Positions 18,911 through 28,674 are shown, counted from the stretch's first letter. The stretch: DNA of 64,000 nt from Brucella pituitosa (GCF_003049685.1 NZ_PYSY02000003.1:186001-250000); one strand, 5' to 3'. Made by a program: numbers and translations. The notes: a model not told the origin generated them from the letters alone.

Positions 18911-21064
18911 CTAACGATGCTCTATCTCTATGATGAGGGCATCCACTGCGACGGCGCTGTCGGCTCCCAGCATCAACGGGTTAACATCGAGTTCGAGCAG
19001 ATTATGCCGATGATCGCCAGCATAGGCGGCAATCGCCATGATCGCATCGATAACCGGCTCCAGTTGCACCTTTGGCTTGCCGCGAAAACCGTCGAGGAGC
19101 GCGAAGCTTTTCAGTCCGCGCAGTGCATTTTCAACGTCTGCACGGCTCACCGGTAACAGCAGGGGTGTGGCGTCCTTCAACAGCTCCACCAGAATACCGC
19201 CCGCGCCGATGACGAGAACTAATCCGAACAGCGGATCGCGTTTCACACCGACGATCAGTTCAGCAAGCGGGGCCGCTTGCATCGGCTCCATCAGAAATGT
19301 CGTAAGCTCGATTGAAGCATCATGCTGTTTGACCGATACGACCATGCGCTCGGCTGCGGTGATAGCATCGGATCGGCTACGGATATTGAGAGCAACACCG
19401 CCAACTTCTGTCTTATGCGCCAACTGATCGTGCAGAACTTTCAGAACTATCGGGGCATTGAAGATTTCCGGCAGTTCGCGGATCGCCTCGATGGACGATA
19501 TGTTGCCTTTTGGCACATTAAGTCCATAAGAACTCAATCGCCGCTTGGATTCCGCTTCATTCACTGTCACGCCGTTTGAAGGCAAAGCGGTGACTGCAAA
19601 AGGGACTTTGGGTTCCAAGGTAGCATCGCCTTGCCGCTTGTCGCGCCCAACCATTTTGCAATAGGTCGCCCATTTCGCGACGACCTGCGCAGCATCATGC
19701 AGGCCATTCAATGGCACGATCCCTTGCGCGATCAGCGCTTCGGCATCTTCTGGCGGTATGCTTTCCGTATTCACCGACGCATGGAATACCGGCTTGCCCG
19801 CAGCCTTGCCAGCAGCAGCCAGAGCACGATCCATAGCCTGATGCGCCGATTTATCCTTATAGGGTGATCCGACCGGCGGATAATCGATCACCAGCATGGC
19901 GGCATCGTAGTCTCCGTTCAGCATGGTGGTGAACATGGGTGTCAACAGTTCCTCACTGCCCCAATAGCCTGCAGTGAAATCGAGCGGGTTGGACACATGG
20001 CCGAAGTCAGGCAACGTCGGCTTGATGATATCTTTTTGTTGCTGATTTGGCTGCGGCAATTGCAGGCCAGCAAAGGAACAATAATCCGCAGCCAGGCCGT
20101 TATCGCCGCCGGAACTGGAAAACACGGTGATGCGCTCGCCTTCAAGTGGCACAGCGATCGAAGCAAGCTTCATCATTTCGAGGAATTGCGGGACCGTATC
20201 GGTCTCGATCACGCCAAGACGGGCAAACAATGCTTCATAATATTCATTTTGCCCGGCCAGCGAACTCGTATGGCTGGCAGCCATCACCGCACCAAGTTCT
20301 GAACGCCCGGAACGGCAGACGATGACCGGAATACGCTTTACACGCGCCCGCAAGGCGGCCTGCGAGAACGCGGCCACATCGCGTATGCCCTCCATAAACA
20401 GACCCAAACAGGTCACGTTCGGGTCATCAATGAGATAATCAATATAGTCCTCAAAGCCGAGAACGGCCTGGTTGCCCGCGCTGATCAGATAGGAATAAGG
20501 CACCGAACGACCGTTGGAGACCAGATGCCCGGTAACGTTGCCACTCTGTGAAATGACTGCCGCACCCCGGCTGCTCTGTAGTTTCGGGTAAAGCGCTGGC
20601 CAGATCGTGCCGTGATTGACGTAATTGACGAGGCCATAGCAGTTCGGGCCGACCACCGCCATGTTCCCGGCAGCTTCGACAAAAGCCAGATTGCGTTCAA
20701 AACCCGCCGCGCCAATTTCGGAGAAACCGGAAGCATAGCAAACGACACCACCTGCCTTCATGGCCGATAATTCACGCAACGCATTAATGGTCGCATCGGC
20801 ATTAACGGCCAGGAATACCGCATCGGGCGAAACAGGCAGATCAGCAATCGACGAAATGCATTTATATCCGGCAATTTCGCTGCGCTTGGGGTTCACCACA
20901 TAGACGTCCCCGGCATAGTCCTGCTGTCGCAAGGTTTTCAATGTTGCTTCGACCTGGCCACCACCAATGAAAGCCATGGTGCGGGGCGCGAGAAGACGAG
21001 CAAAATTCTCTCGCAGCGTAGGGCTGATACGGCCCTCCTCCACGCTCGTACTCACCTGTAGCAT
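18911..21064 (-). CDS. NDP-forming acyl-CoA synthetase
   Basis: A 717-residue single-chain enzyme of the acetate-CoA ligase (ADP-forming) superfamily. The N-terminal half is CoA-binding and succinyl-CoA-ligase-like (FARLLAPRTMAFIGGG, VVGPNCYGLVNY, VISQSGNVTGHL) and has the phosphorylatable His in ASHTSSLAGQ. The C-terminal third is an ATP-grasp domain (APIVLKVLHDQLAHKTEVGG, VLVIGAGGILVELLKD, LLELDVNPLM). It would activate an organic acid to its CoA thioester with ATP, giving ADP and phosphate. It probably performs the entry step for the beta-oxidation genes around it, with the ThDP enzyme gene following 65 bp downstream. Confidence 0.9.
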   Translation of the reverse strand: MLQVSTSVEEGRISPTLRENFARLLAPRTMAFIGGGQVEATLKTLRQQDYAGDVYVVNPKRSEIAGYKCISSIADLPVSPDAVFLAVNADATINALRELSAMKAGGVVCYASGFSEIGAAGFERNLAFVEAAGNMAVVGPNCYGLVNYVNHGTIWPALYPKLQSSRGAAVISQSGNVTGHLVSNGRSVPYSYLISAGNQAVLGFEDYIDYLIDDPNVTCLGLFMEGIRDVAAFSQAALRARVKRIPVIVCRSGRSELGAVMAASHTSSLAGQNEYYEALFARLGVIETDTVPQFLEMMKLASIAVPLEGERITVFSSSGGDNGLAADYCSFAGLQLPQPNQQQKDIIKPTLPDFGHVSNPLDFTAGYWGSEELLTPMFTTMLNGDYDAAMLVIDYPPVGSPYKDKSAHQAMDRALAAAGKAAGKPVFHASVNTESIPPEDAEALIAQGIVPLNGLHDAAQVVAKWATYCKMVGRDKRQGDATLEPKVPFAVTALPSNGVTVNEAESKRRLSSYGLNVPKGNISSIEAIRELPEIFNAPIVLKVLHDQLAHKTEVGGVALNIRSRSDAITAAERMVVSVKQHDASIELTTFLMEPMQAAPLAELIVGVKRDPLFGLVLVIGAGGILVELLKDATPLLLPVSRADVENALRGLKSFALLDGFRGKPKVQLEPVIDAIMAIAAYAGDHRHNLLELDVNPLMLGADSAVAVDALIIEIEHR

Positions 21065-21107
21065 GTTCTTCTGCCTCTTAACTTAAGGCACTGCCAACCC
21101 AGCGGGC

Positions 21108-21803
21108 TTAATCTTCCACGGCAGCGCTTGTTCCAAGTTGACTGGTAAGAGGTGCAGACGTCGGGAAATTCTCCACATCAAAATCGGGCAGCAGCGGATG
21201 ATCAGCTGGATTTTCGCCAAACAGATCGCATAGCCATTTGCGGATGATGATACAGCAATCTTCGGCCGAATAGGCTTCTTCCATGGCCCAGCCATGCCAT
21301 AGCCCGTCCGCCAATTGCGTAAGAGCGATGGCCGCCAGGCGGACATCAATTTCCATATTCTTTTCTGCCGCGACCTTGGCAAGCCGGCGTCCCAGAAACG
21401 CCCGATATTTGCCCCAAAGTTCGCGGTGCAGTGCCATGATTTCTGGAACAATCCAGGCGGCACTGTTGTAGTGAATATGAACCTGCTGATATCCGCGTCC
21501 GTGGAAAAATGGCCCACAGGCAACAAAGTATAGCGTATCGAAATTCCCGGTCTTCACCGATGATACAAGGTGCCGGTAATAATCGTCCCCATTTTGAAGG
21601 TAATAGCGATGTGCTGCAGTCAGCAGATCTTCCTTGCTGTCAAAATAGTGGTTTATCAATCCACGTGAAAAACCAGATTCTTCACTGATCGTGTTGATCG
21701 TTGAATTCAGATAACCATGTTTGACTATTGAATTCAGCGTCGCAAGGATCAGATCCTGTCGTCTGATTTCGTTGGTTTGCCTCTTTTTGACAGCTTTCCG
21801 CAT
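21108..21803 (-). CDS. TetR/AcrR-family regulator
   Basis: The 231-residue protein has an N-terminal TetR helix-turn-helix (RRQDLILATLNSIVKHGY, TINTISEESGFSRGLINHYF, SKEDLLTAAHRYY) and a helical ligand domain whose shape (IALTQLADGLWHGWAM) recalls BetI-type regulators. It lies inside the minus-strand catabolic block, between the acyl-CoA synthetase and acyl-CoA dehydrogenase genes. It probably represses this block and responds to a CoA thioester or the pathway substrate. I did not find an obvious operator. Confidence 0.9.
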   Translation of the reverse strand: MRKAVKKRQTNEIRRQDLILATLNSIVKHGYLNSTINTISEESGFSRGLINHYFDSKEDLLTAAHRYYLQNGDDYYRHLVSSVKTGNFDTLYFVACGPFFHGRGYQQVHIHYNSAAWIVPEIMALHRELWGKYRAFLGRRLAKVAAEKNMEIDVRLAAIALTQLADGLWHGWAMEEAYSAEDCCIIIRKWLCDLFGENPADHPLLPDFDVENFPTSAPLTSQLGTSAAVED

Positions 21804-21841
21804 TCTTTACCTTCTCGAAGGCCGATAACTAACGGCGACAC

Positions 21842-23002
21842 TTATTGTTGATACGGTCTCAACAGATCCTTTGCGATAATATCCTGATGAACCTCAGAGG
21901 TACCTTCCCAAATACGCTCAATACGCGCATCTCGCCAGAAACGCTGGATGGGGAATTCTTCCATGACACCCATGCCACCAAAGATTTGCACGGCATCATC
22001 CGCAACCCGGAACACCATTTCCGAGCACCAGTAATTCACCATTGACGCTTCAGTGCGGTTCATCGTCTGATTCTCAATTTTCCACGCGGCTTCTTTCACC
22101 ATAAGATCGCCGAGCTTTATATCAACCGCCATATTGGCAACCTTGAAACCGACCCCCTGGAATTCGCCAATTGTTTTGCCAAACGCCTTGCGGGTTCCGG
22201 CCCATTCCTTGGTCATTTCGAAGATGCGTTCAGAACGACCGACACAATGGGCGGCCAAAGCAACCCGGCCATCGTAGAGCCACTCATTGGCAGTGTCGAA
22301 GCCCTTGCCCTCTTCGCCCAGAATATCATCGCTATGAACGCGAACATCTTCGAGATAGACCATCGTCGGATTATAGCCGCGGGTGACGATCGACTTCATC
22401 GGTTCGACACGCAGTCCCGGCAAAGTTTTGTCGAGGAGAAAGGCTGTAAAGCGCTTGCGTGGTCCACGCGGCGTTTCATCCACGCCGGTAACGGCAATGA
22501 GAACGATGAAATCTGCAATATCGGCGTGAGAGATGAACTGTTTCACTCCGTTGATGACCCAATGATCTCCGTCGCGCACGGCCTTGGTCGTAATGCCGCG
22601 AGCGTCCGACCCCGCACCCGGTTCTGTGAGAGCGAAGGCATCCTTACGTTCACCACGGATGGCTGGCTTCAGATATTTTTCAATCTGTTCGCCCTTGCAT
22701 TTGAAAAGGATGCCGGTAACGCCGCGGTTCATGCACATGGTGAGCGCGGCGCTCGATTTGCCAAGTACGCGTTCAGCCTGCATCTTGGTCTGCTTGTCGA
22801 GACCCGGGCCGCCCCATTCTTCCGGCAGGTTCATCCCGGCAAAGCCCGCTTCGACCGATTTTTGCTGAATTTCTTTCTTGATCTCCTCAGGAACATACCG
22901 GAGTTCCTCAACAAGATTCTCGTGCGGGTAAAGTTCCCGCTTGCAGAACTCTTCCAACGAGTCGATGAGCGCCTGTTGTTCGAAACTTAATGCAAAATCC
23001 AT
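21842..23002 (-). CDS. Acyl-CoA dehydrogenase
   Basis: A 386-residue FAD enzyme of standard length. It shows the N-terminal helical domain, FALTEPGAGSDARGITT and WVINGVKQFISHADIADFIV of the beta-barrel domain, and C-terminal FQGVGFKVANMAVDIK, AVQIFGGMGVMEEFPIQRFWRD and RIWEGTSEVHQDIIAKDLL. The Glu of the WEGTSEVH segment is in the position used as catalytic base by many family members. It introduces the 2,3 double bond in acyl-CoA and hands electrons to ETF. It is separated by 12 bp from the upstream enoyl-CoA hydratase. Chain-length preference cannot be read from the sequence. Confidence 0.95.
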   Translation of the reverse strand: MDFALSFEQQALIDSLEEFCKRELYPHENLVEELRYVPEEIKKEIQQKSVEAGFAGMNLPEEWGGPGLDKQTKMQAERVLGKSSAALTMCMNRGVTGILFKCKGEQIEKYLKPAIRGERKDAFALTEPGAGSDARGITTKAVRDGDHWVINGVKQFISHADIADFIVLIAVTGVDETPRGPRKRFTAFLLDKTLPGLRVEPMKSIVTRGYNPTMVYLEDVRVHSDDILGEEGKGFDTANEWLYDGRVALAAHCVGRSERIFEMTKEWAGTRKAFGKTIGEFQGVGFKVANMAVDIKLGDLMVKEAAWKIENQTMNRTEASMVNYWCSEMVFRVADDAVQIFGGMGVMEEFPIQRFWRDARIERIWEGTSEVHQDIIAKDLLRPYQQ

Positions 23003-23014
23003 GATATTCCCCCT

Positions 23015-23794
23015 TTACGCGCCGATGAAATTCGGGGCGCGGCGCTCATTGGCAGCAGCCAGGCCTTCTTTGTGATCTTTTGTCTGTCCGCAGACCTTGC
23101 CCGCAGCTACTTCTTCCAGCTGTTGATCGGAAAGGCTGCGCGCATGGGCGCTGTTCAGCAGTTTCTTGGTTTGGGCAATGGCCACCGTCGGCCCGCTTGC
23201 CAATTGACGAGCGAAGGCGAGCGTGTCCTGCCATAGATTGTCCGAACTGCTGACATGGGTGACAAGCCGGTTCTGAAGCGCGACCGGCGCGGTCCATAAT
23301 TCGCCCGTATAGGCAAAACGCTTTGCAGCCTCGAGACCGATCACGCGTGGCATCAACCAGGTTCCACCACAGTCGGGGTTGTAACCGACATTGGTATAGG
23401 AACAGATAAACTTGGCCTTTTCGGATGCGTAGCGGAAATCGCAGGCCAGAGCCATATCAAGACCGGCGCCCACGGCAGCACCGTCAATCATGGCAATAAC
23501 CGGCTTGGGCATTTCATGAACCTGCTGAACCAGTCGCAGCGACTCCTCCACCCAGTTCATATCCGGCCAATCCGTTCTGCCCGCCGCCCATTCTTTCACG
23601 TCTGCACCAGCTGAAAAGGCACCACCGCGTCCAGCCAGAATAAGGGTGCGCAGACTTTGGTCAGCAGCCGCTTCCTTTAGTGCCTTGCGCAGTTCTATGG
23701 TGATCCCCATACCGAGCGCATTACGCGCCTCCGGCCGGTTGAGCGCTATAACGCCCACCGCGTCATGACGTTCAATTTCCAGAAATTTGTACAT
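23015..23794 (-). CDS. Enoyl-CoA hydratase/isomerase family protein
   Basis: The 259-residue crotonase-fold protein starts MYKFLEIERHDAVGVIALNRPEA. It has the CoA-binding and oxyanion-hole region GRGGAFSAGADVKEWA and the second oxyanion loop DGAAVGAGLDMALACDFRYA. In the catalytic region it shows NPDCGGTWLMPRVIG, where typical hydratases have two Glu residues; here the first is Asp or altered, so a hydratase or isomerase role cannot be fixed. It is one of three crotonase-family genes in this neighbourhood and sits between the acyl-CoA dehydrogenase and a second hydratase. Confidence 0.92.
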   Translation of the reverse strand: MYKFLEIERHDAVGVIALNRPEARNALGMGITIELRKALKEAAADQSLRTLILAGRGGAFSAGADVKEWAAGRTDWPDMNWVEESLRLVQQVHEMPKPVIAMIDGAAVGAGLDMALACDFRYASEKAKFICSYTNVGYNPDCGGTWLMPRVIGLEAAKRFAYTGELWTAPVALQNRLVTHVSSSDNLWQDTLAFARQLASGPTVAIAQTKKLLNSAHARSLSDQQLEEVAAGKVCGQTKDHKEGLAAANERRAPNFIGA

Positions 23795-23856
23795 AGCTCT
23801 CCCTTTCTGCCCAGCCCCAAGGATTGGGCAGTCTCAATTGTCATTCAGTTATTGGT

Positions 23857-24678
23857 TCAGCGTCCGCGCCAGCGCGGTGGTCGTTTTTCGAGGAAGGCTT
23901 TTTGGCCTTCGATCATATCCTCCGAGGACAGCATAGCGGCAAAGGTGGACAGCTCCGGATTGTCATCGGCTCGCAATTGCATGGCATCACGGTCTGATAT
24001 GCCGTCCACGGCACGCAGCGCTTCTTTCAACGCCTGTTGTGCCAGTGGTGCGGACCACGCAATTTTCCGGGCTATTTCCAATGCCATCGGCATAAGATTT
24101 TCTCGTGACACGGTGCGATAAACCAGACCCCAACGCTGCGCTTCCTGTGCGCTCATGCGTTCGCCGGTCCAGATCATTGCAGTTGCCACATAATAAGGAA
24201 TGCGGCGCGGCAGGCGTTGCAGTCCCCCACCGTCGGGCAGCAGTCCCCGCTCAAGCTCGGGCAACTGGATGAAGGCGTCATCTGCCATTAACAAAATATC
24301 GCAAGCCAACGATATTTCGAGACCTCCGCCAATAGCAGGGGCGTTGATAGCAGCGATCAGCGGCTTTTTGAGCGACCATAGCGTCGTGATGCCGCCGAAG
24401 CCGCCCTCTTTTGCGCCTTTAATGCTCGCACCAGTGTTCTGATCCGTTCCTTCCTTGAAATCATAGCCAGCTGAAAAGGCACGCTCTGACCCGCTCGACA
24501 AAATACCGACGCGCAGATCGGGATCGTTTTGCAGATAGAGCGCTGCTTTCTCCAGATTGCGGCTTAGACTGCGGCAGATCGCATTGACCTTTGGCTTGAC
24601 CATACGGATTTCGAGTACGGGTCCGTGCCTCTCAAGATGAACAAAGCCATCCATTTCTCGGTTAAGTTCTGCAATCAT
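23857..24678 (-). CDS. Enoyl-CoA hydratase/isomerase, CaiD-like
   Basis: A 273-residue crotonase-fold protein with SSGSERAFSAGYDFKEG (first oxyanion loop), NAPAIGGGLEISLACDILLM (second loop) and QLPELERGLLPDGGGLQRLP in the catalytic position, then a C-terminal KAFLEKRPPRWRGR tail typical of CaiD/MenB-like members. It would hydrate or isomerise an enoyl-CoA. I start at ATG 24678; a GTG three codons upstream would overlap the end of the permease gene by 8 bp. The position directly after the transporter genes suggests that the imported compound is metabolised by it. Confidence 0.9.
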   Translation of the reverse strand: MIAELNREMDGFVHLERHGPVLEIRMVKPKVNAICRSLSRNLEKAALYLQNDPDLRVGILSSGSERAFSAGYDFKEGTDQNTGASIKGAKEGGFGGITTLWSLKKPLIAAINAPAIGGGLEISLACDILLMADDAFIQLPELERGLLPDGGGLQRLPRRIPYYVATAMIWTGERMSAQEAQRWGLVYRTVSRENLMPMALEIARKIAWSAPLAQQALKEALRAVDGISDRDAMQLRADDNPELSTFAAMLSSEDMIEGQKAFLEKRPPRWRGR

Positions 24679-24679
24679 A

Positions 24680-25486
24680 TCAACCACCGTTCTTTGCTGT
24701 TCGCTGGCTGTAAATGTGCAGCAGGAGCGGCGGTAGCGATGTGACGATCAGCATAAGTGTTGAAACCGCCGCCAATGTAGGATCGAGATCATCACGCAGA
24801 GTGGAGAAGGTAACTCTCGGCAATGTCGACATTGGCCCCGATGCCACCATCAGCGAAATGATCAATTCGTCAAAAGAGATCAGGAATGACAACAGCATCG
24901 AGGTGGCGACTGAAAGCTTGAGCTGTGGCAAAGTGACAGTCAAAAAAGCTTTTAGCCTATTGGCACCGAGACTGCGTGCCACCATTTCCTGCGATGAGTC
25001 ATAACTGCTGAAGCCCGCAAGCATAGTCAGGATCACGAACGGCATCGCAACCACGGAATGGCCGAGGATCATGCCCCAAATGGTGTTCAGCAGCATACCG
25101 ATCTTGGCATAGACAAAGAAAATGCCAACGGCGATCAGGATCGAAGGCACTGCCAGCGGCGCAACCAGCACCGTCTTCAAGAGGCCCTGGACAGCGATGC
25201 GACCTTGATTAAGGGCATAGGATGCTGCCACGCCGGTAACAGTGGCAACGATCATGGTCCCAAATGCAACCCGCAACGATACCCACAGCGAGCTGATCCA
25301 CTTTTCCTGACCGAAAAATGATGCGTACCAGCGTGTAGACCAGCCTGGTGGTGGAAACATGAGCGAGGTCGTTGAACTGAACGAGACCGGAATGACGATC
25401 AGGGTCGGAACGATCAGGAAAAACAGCACCAGTCCGACAAGAATGTAGAGCCAGAGACGTGCACGGTGAGAAACGTGAGCTTCCAT
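24680..25486 (-). CDS. ABC transporter permease, PotC-like
   Basis: The 268-residue inner-membrane protein has six predicted membrane segments and the EAA loop near MVARSLGANRLKAFLTVTLP, as in PotC-type permeases of spermidine/putrescine-type importers. I start at the second of two adjacent ATGs (25486), with AGGTGG just upstream. An upstream in-frame extension overlaps the preceding permease gene and has no family similarity. It pairs with the PotB-like permease whose stop lies 8 bp upstream. Confidence 0.92.
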   Translation of the reverse strand: MEAHVSHRARLWLYILVGLVLFFLIVPTLIVIPVSFSSTTSLMFPPPGWSTRWYASFFGQEKWISSLWVSLRVAFGTMIVATVTGVAASYALNQGRIAVQGLLKTVLVAPLAVPSILIAVGIFFVYAKIGMLLNTIWGMILGHSVVAMPFVILTMLAGFSSYDSSQEMVARSLGANRLKAFLTVTLPQLKLSVATSMLLSFLISFDELIISLMVASGPMSTLPRVTFSTLRDDLDPTLAAVSTLMLIVTSLPPLLLHIYSQRTAKNGG

Positions 25487-25494
25487 CATACCAC

Positions 25495-26427
25495 CTATCG
25501 ATCCGACGACAGCCGGCGCACCAGCACCAGACTGATCCACAAGCAAAGAGCCGTCATTGCCAGGAGCAATACCGCAAGAGCCGCCGCAGGGCCCCATGTC
25601 GGGTAGAGCGAGATCATCTCCTCAATGCGCTGCGCGATCATCTTCACCTTGCCACCGCCGAGCAGTGCGGGCGTTATGTAAAAGCCGAGACACATGACGA
25701 ACACCATTATGGCGCCGGCGACCAATCCAGGCATTGAAAGCGGAAAGAAGATACGCAGGAAAGCGTGCGTCGGTGACGACCCCACATTGGCGGCAGCGCG
25801 CATCAGATTGGCGTCAATGGCCTTCATCGAAGCATAAAGCGGCAACACCAGAAACGGGATCATGATATGAACCATACCGATGACCACACCGGTCGTGTTG
25901 TTGACCAATGCAAGCGGCTGATTAATCAAGCCAAGGCCTTGCAATGACTTGTTGACCACGCCGTTGCGCTGCAAAATGATCAGCCATGAAAAGGTGCGCA
26001 CCAGCCCGGAAGTCCAGAAAGGCACCAGCACTGCCAACATCAGTAATCCTGCCCATTTAGGTGCCAGAATAGACATCAGATAGGCAACCGGATAGCCGAG
26101 CAGCAGGCAGATAACGGTGACGATGAGCGCGATCTTGAAGGTATTGAGAAACATCTCGATATAGACAGGTTCCGAAAAGAATAGTCGGAAATTGCCGAGA
26201 CCATATTCTCCATTGACGTCGACAAAAGACATCGACAGCAGCCACAACAGCGGTGCCACCATCAAAATGCCAACGATAGCGAGCGCAGGGATGGTGAGGC
26301 GCACCATCGACCAGCTTTCGTATTTTTGTTGGCGGTTCAGCGCGCGGCGGTTTTCATTCAGTTCGGCTCGCGTCACCGGCTTGGGGTCTGCAACTGGAAA
26401 AGAGACAACAGCTTTTGTCATCATCAA
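25495..26427 (-). CDS. ABC transporter permease, PotB-like
   Basis: A 310-residue permease with a cytoplasmic N-terminus of about 40 residues, then six membrane segments and the EAA loop around NLMRAAANVGSSPTHAFLRIFFPLSMPG. It belongs to the PotB type of the polyamine/opine/organic-compound import family. Its start overlaps the stop of the ATPase gene by 4 bp (26424-26427), a sign of translational coupling. Three consecutive ATGs occur at the start and the exact one is uncertain. Confidence 0.93.
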   Translation of the reverse strand: MMMTKAVVSFPVADPKPVTRAELNENRRALNRQQKYESWSMVRLTIPALAIVGILMVAPLLWLLSMSFVDVNGEYGLGNFRLFFSEPVYIEMFLNTFKIALIVTVICLLLGYPVAYLMSILAPKWAGLLMLAVLVPFWTSGLVRTFSWLIILQRNGVVNKSLQGLGLINQPLALVNNTTGVVIGMVHIMIPFLVLPLYASMKAIDANLMRAAANVGSSPTHAFLRIFFPLSMPGLVAGAIMVFVMCLGFYITPALLGGGKVKMIAQRIEEMISLYPTWGPAAALAVLLLAMTALCLWISLVLVRRLSSDR

Positions 26428-27521
26428 GCCTCCGCGCGTACAAGCCGCGCGTCCGCCCGTTCCAGACGCAGCGCCACGCGTTCACCAACCTTAGGCACCG
26501 CACGCAGATTTTCCGATCGGTTGGCAATCCTTGTGAATACCTTATTGCCACCATCCAGCATGACCTCGAAGAGCAGACATTCACCCTGGTAAATGGCCGT
26601 CACAACCTGGCCGGAAAACAAGTTGGCTCCCGATGCTCGCGCAGCTGCTTCATCTGTGGCGAAACGCAAGCGCTCGGGGCGCATGCTCAGCAACATATCG
26701 TCGTGCAGTTCGCCAACATCATCCGACAAGTTCACGCCCTGATCGCCATAGCTGACACCTGCGTTTGTACGCCGGAGCGGCAGAAAACTGGTTTCTCCAA
26801 TGAATTCAGCAACAAAGCGGCTTTCCGGGTGTTCATAAAGATCGGTCGGCGACGCGATCTGGGCCAGTTTGCCCTTCGAAAATACCGCTATCCGGTCCGA
26901 CATGGTGAGCGCTTCACGCTGATCATGCGTGACGGAAATGGTCGTCATATCCAGACGGTCATGCAGTTTGCGGATTTCGATCTGCATGGTTTCGCGCAGT
27001 TGCTTGTCAAGCGCCGACAAGGGTTCATCCATCAGCAGAATGCGCGGTTCGAACACGATAGCGCGCGCAAGGGCTATACGCTGGCGCTGACCACCGGACA
27101 ATTCAGTAATCTTGCGCTCGCCATAGCCACCGAGCTGCACCAGATCGAGCACTTTCCTGACCCGCTCCTCGATCTCGGCACGGCCGACCCTACGCAAACG
27201 CAGCGGATATGCGACATTCTCGAATACTGACATATGCGGGAACAAGGCATAGTTCTGAAAAACCATGCCAATATTGCGCTTATGGGGCGGGAGATGCACG
27301 ATTTCCTGTGTACCAATCCTGATCGAACCATCCGTCGGACGGGAAAAGCCCGCAATCATCATCAGAAGGCTTGTTTTTCCGGACCCGGATGGGCCGAGCA
27401 ATGTGAGAAATTCACCGGCTTTAATCGCCAGCGATACATCGTCAACCGCCCGGACCGAACCGTAATGTTTGGACAGTGATTGGATCGTAACCGGCAAAGC
27501 CGTCGTCGAGGAGTGTTTCAT
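26424..27521 (-). CDS. ABC transporter ATP-binding protein, PotA-like
   Basis: The 365-residue ATPase shows Walker A (LLGPSGSGKTSLLM), the Q-loop (GMVFQNYALFPHMSVFEN), the signature LSGGQRQRIALARAI, Walker B (ILLMDEPLSALD) and the H-loop (ISVTHDQREALTMSD). A C-terminal TOBE regulatory domain occupies about residues 280-365. It energises uptake through the two permeases that follow. It is preceded by an intergenic hairpin that separates it from the binding-protein gene. Confidence 0.95.
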   Translation of the reverse strand: MKHSSTTALPVTIQSLSKHYGSVRAVDDVSLAIKAGEFLTLLGPSGSGKTSLLMMIAGFSRPTDGSIRIGTQEIVHLPPHKRNIGMVFQNYALFPHMSVFENVAYPLRLRRVGRAEIEERVRKVLDLVQLGGYGERKITELSGGQRQRIALARAIVFEPRILLMDEPLSALDKQLRETMQIEIRKLHDRLDMTTISVTHDQREALTMSDRIAVFSKGKLAQIASPTDLYEHPESRFVAEFIGETSFLPLRRTNAGVSYGDQGVNLSDDVGELHDDMLLSMRPERLRFATDEAAARASGANLFSGQVVTAIYQGECLLFEVMLDGGNKVFTRIANRSENLRAVPKVGERVALRLERADARLVRAEA

Positions 27522-27605
27522 TTCTGCTTTCCATCAGCGCACAACAGGACACCGCAGCGGTGTTAGCTACAGATTGTAATCTTGGGCTCCATGAAGAAAA
27601 TTCCC

Positions 27606-27631
27606 GGATTGGAGGCCAAAGCCTCCAATCC
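27606..27631 (-). promoter_or_regulatory. 11-bp stem hairpin between binding-protein and ATPase genes
   Basis: The arms at 27606-27616 and 27621-27631 are perfectly complementary (GGATTGGAGGC / GCCTCCAATCC) around a 4-base loop. It lies 11 bp past the end of the binding-protein gene and about 85 bp before the ATPase start. There is no uninterrupted T-run after it, so it looks like an mRNA-stabilising or attenuating hairpin that favours the binding protein, as in other importer operons. Confidence 0.7.
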
Positions 27632-27642
27632 ACCATAACCGG

Positions 27643-28674
27643 CTATTGCATCATTGCCTTGTCCCACATGGTCTGCGCCTTTTCATGATTTTCGGCCCAG
27701 TACGGCATGTTGGTGATGAGCTGCTTCTTGATATTCTCAGTGCTCGTGACAATGCTTGCCGCCTTTTCGGGTGGCACAAGCCCCTGTTTGAACGCATCCT
27801 GGTTCATCGGCCCATAGGCGATATAGTTTGGCAGGTTCGCCTGATATTTGGGATCGAGCAGATGGTTGATCAGGCGCATTGCACCTTCTGGATTGGGTGA
27901 ATTTTTGGGAATGACCAGGCATTCCACATCCATCACCGCGTCATCAAGCTTATAGGTATATGGTGCGCCTTCCTTGATGGCAGCGTCTATACGTGCTGCC
28001 CAGATCGCCAACATATCGACCTCTTCGGAAGTTGCGAGCTGGGTCGCCTGTGCGCCCGTGGCCCACTGAACACTGATATTCGGTTTCAGCGTAGACCATT
28101 TGGCCATCGCCCTCTCCATATCAATGGGATAGATCTTGTCCTTGGCCACACCGTCGGCCATCAGGGCAATTTCCATATTCGTCGCTGGCGAATTGCCCGA
28201 GATAGCGCGACTGCCGGGGAACTTTTCCGTATCGAAGAAGTCAGTCCAGTTTTGCGGTCCCTTGTCACCATAAACGTTCTTGTTATAGGCAAGGACCGAC
28301 GTATAAGCAGTGAAGCCTACCCAATATTTTGAGCGCAGGTGTTCCGGTATCCCGGCAGCATTGGGAATTTTTGAATAATCGAGTGGAACCAGAAGCTCTT
28401 CTTTACCGGCCAGATCACACAGACCGCCATAGAGTTCTGCCACATCGATATCGACCGCATTTGCACGTACCTTGGTACGGATATCGCGGATACCACCAGC
28501 CAGAACGTAATCGACTACGGTCATGCCATGGTCTTGGGGCAAGTGGTCAAGAATGGCTTTTCGCACACCTTCCTGATAAGCGCCGCCGTAGGACGCATAA
28601 CTGACCTTTTCTTCAGCCGCAGCCGAACCGGCTGCCATGGCAAGCACTGCACCCAGTATGAATGTCTTTTTCAT
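27643..28674 (-). CDS. Extracellular substrate-binding protein, PotD-like
   Basis: The 343-residue product has a clean signal peptide (MKKTFILGAVLAMAAGSAAA, cut before EEK), so it acts in the periplasm. The mature part begins VSYASYGGAYQEGVRKAIL and contains the family segments DIDVAELYGGLCDLAGKE, YTSVLAYNKNVYGDKGPQNW and NSPNPEGAMRLINHLLDPK. It belongs to the polyamine/thiamine/opine-type binding proteins. The ligand is unknown; the neighbouring CoA pathway points to an acid or an amine derived from one. Confidence 0.93.
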   Translation of the reverse strand: MKKTFILGAVLAMAAGSAAAEEKVSYASYGGAYQEGVRKAILDHLPQDHGMTVVDYVLAGGIRDIRTKVRANAVDIDVAELYGGLCDLAGKEELLVPLDYSKIPNAAGIPEHLRSKYWVGFTAYTSVLAYNKNVYGDKGPQNWTDFFDTEKFPGSRAISGNSPATNMEIALMADGVAKDKIYPIDMERAMAKWSTLKPNISVQWATGAQATQLATSEEVDMLAIWAARIDAAIKEGAPYTYKLDDAVMDVECLVIPKNSPNPEGAMRLINHLLDPKYQANLPNYIAYGPMNQDAFKQGLVPPEKAASIVTSTENIKKQLITNMPYWAENHEKAQTMWDKAMMQ

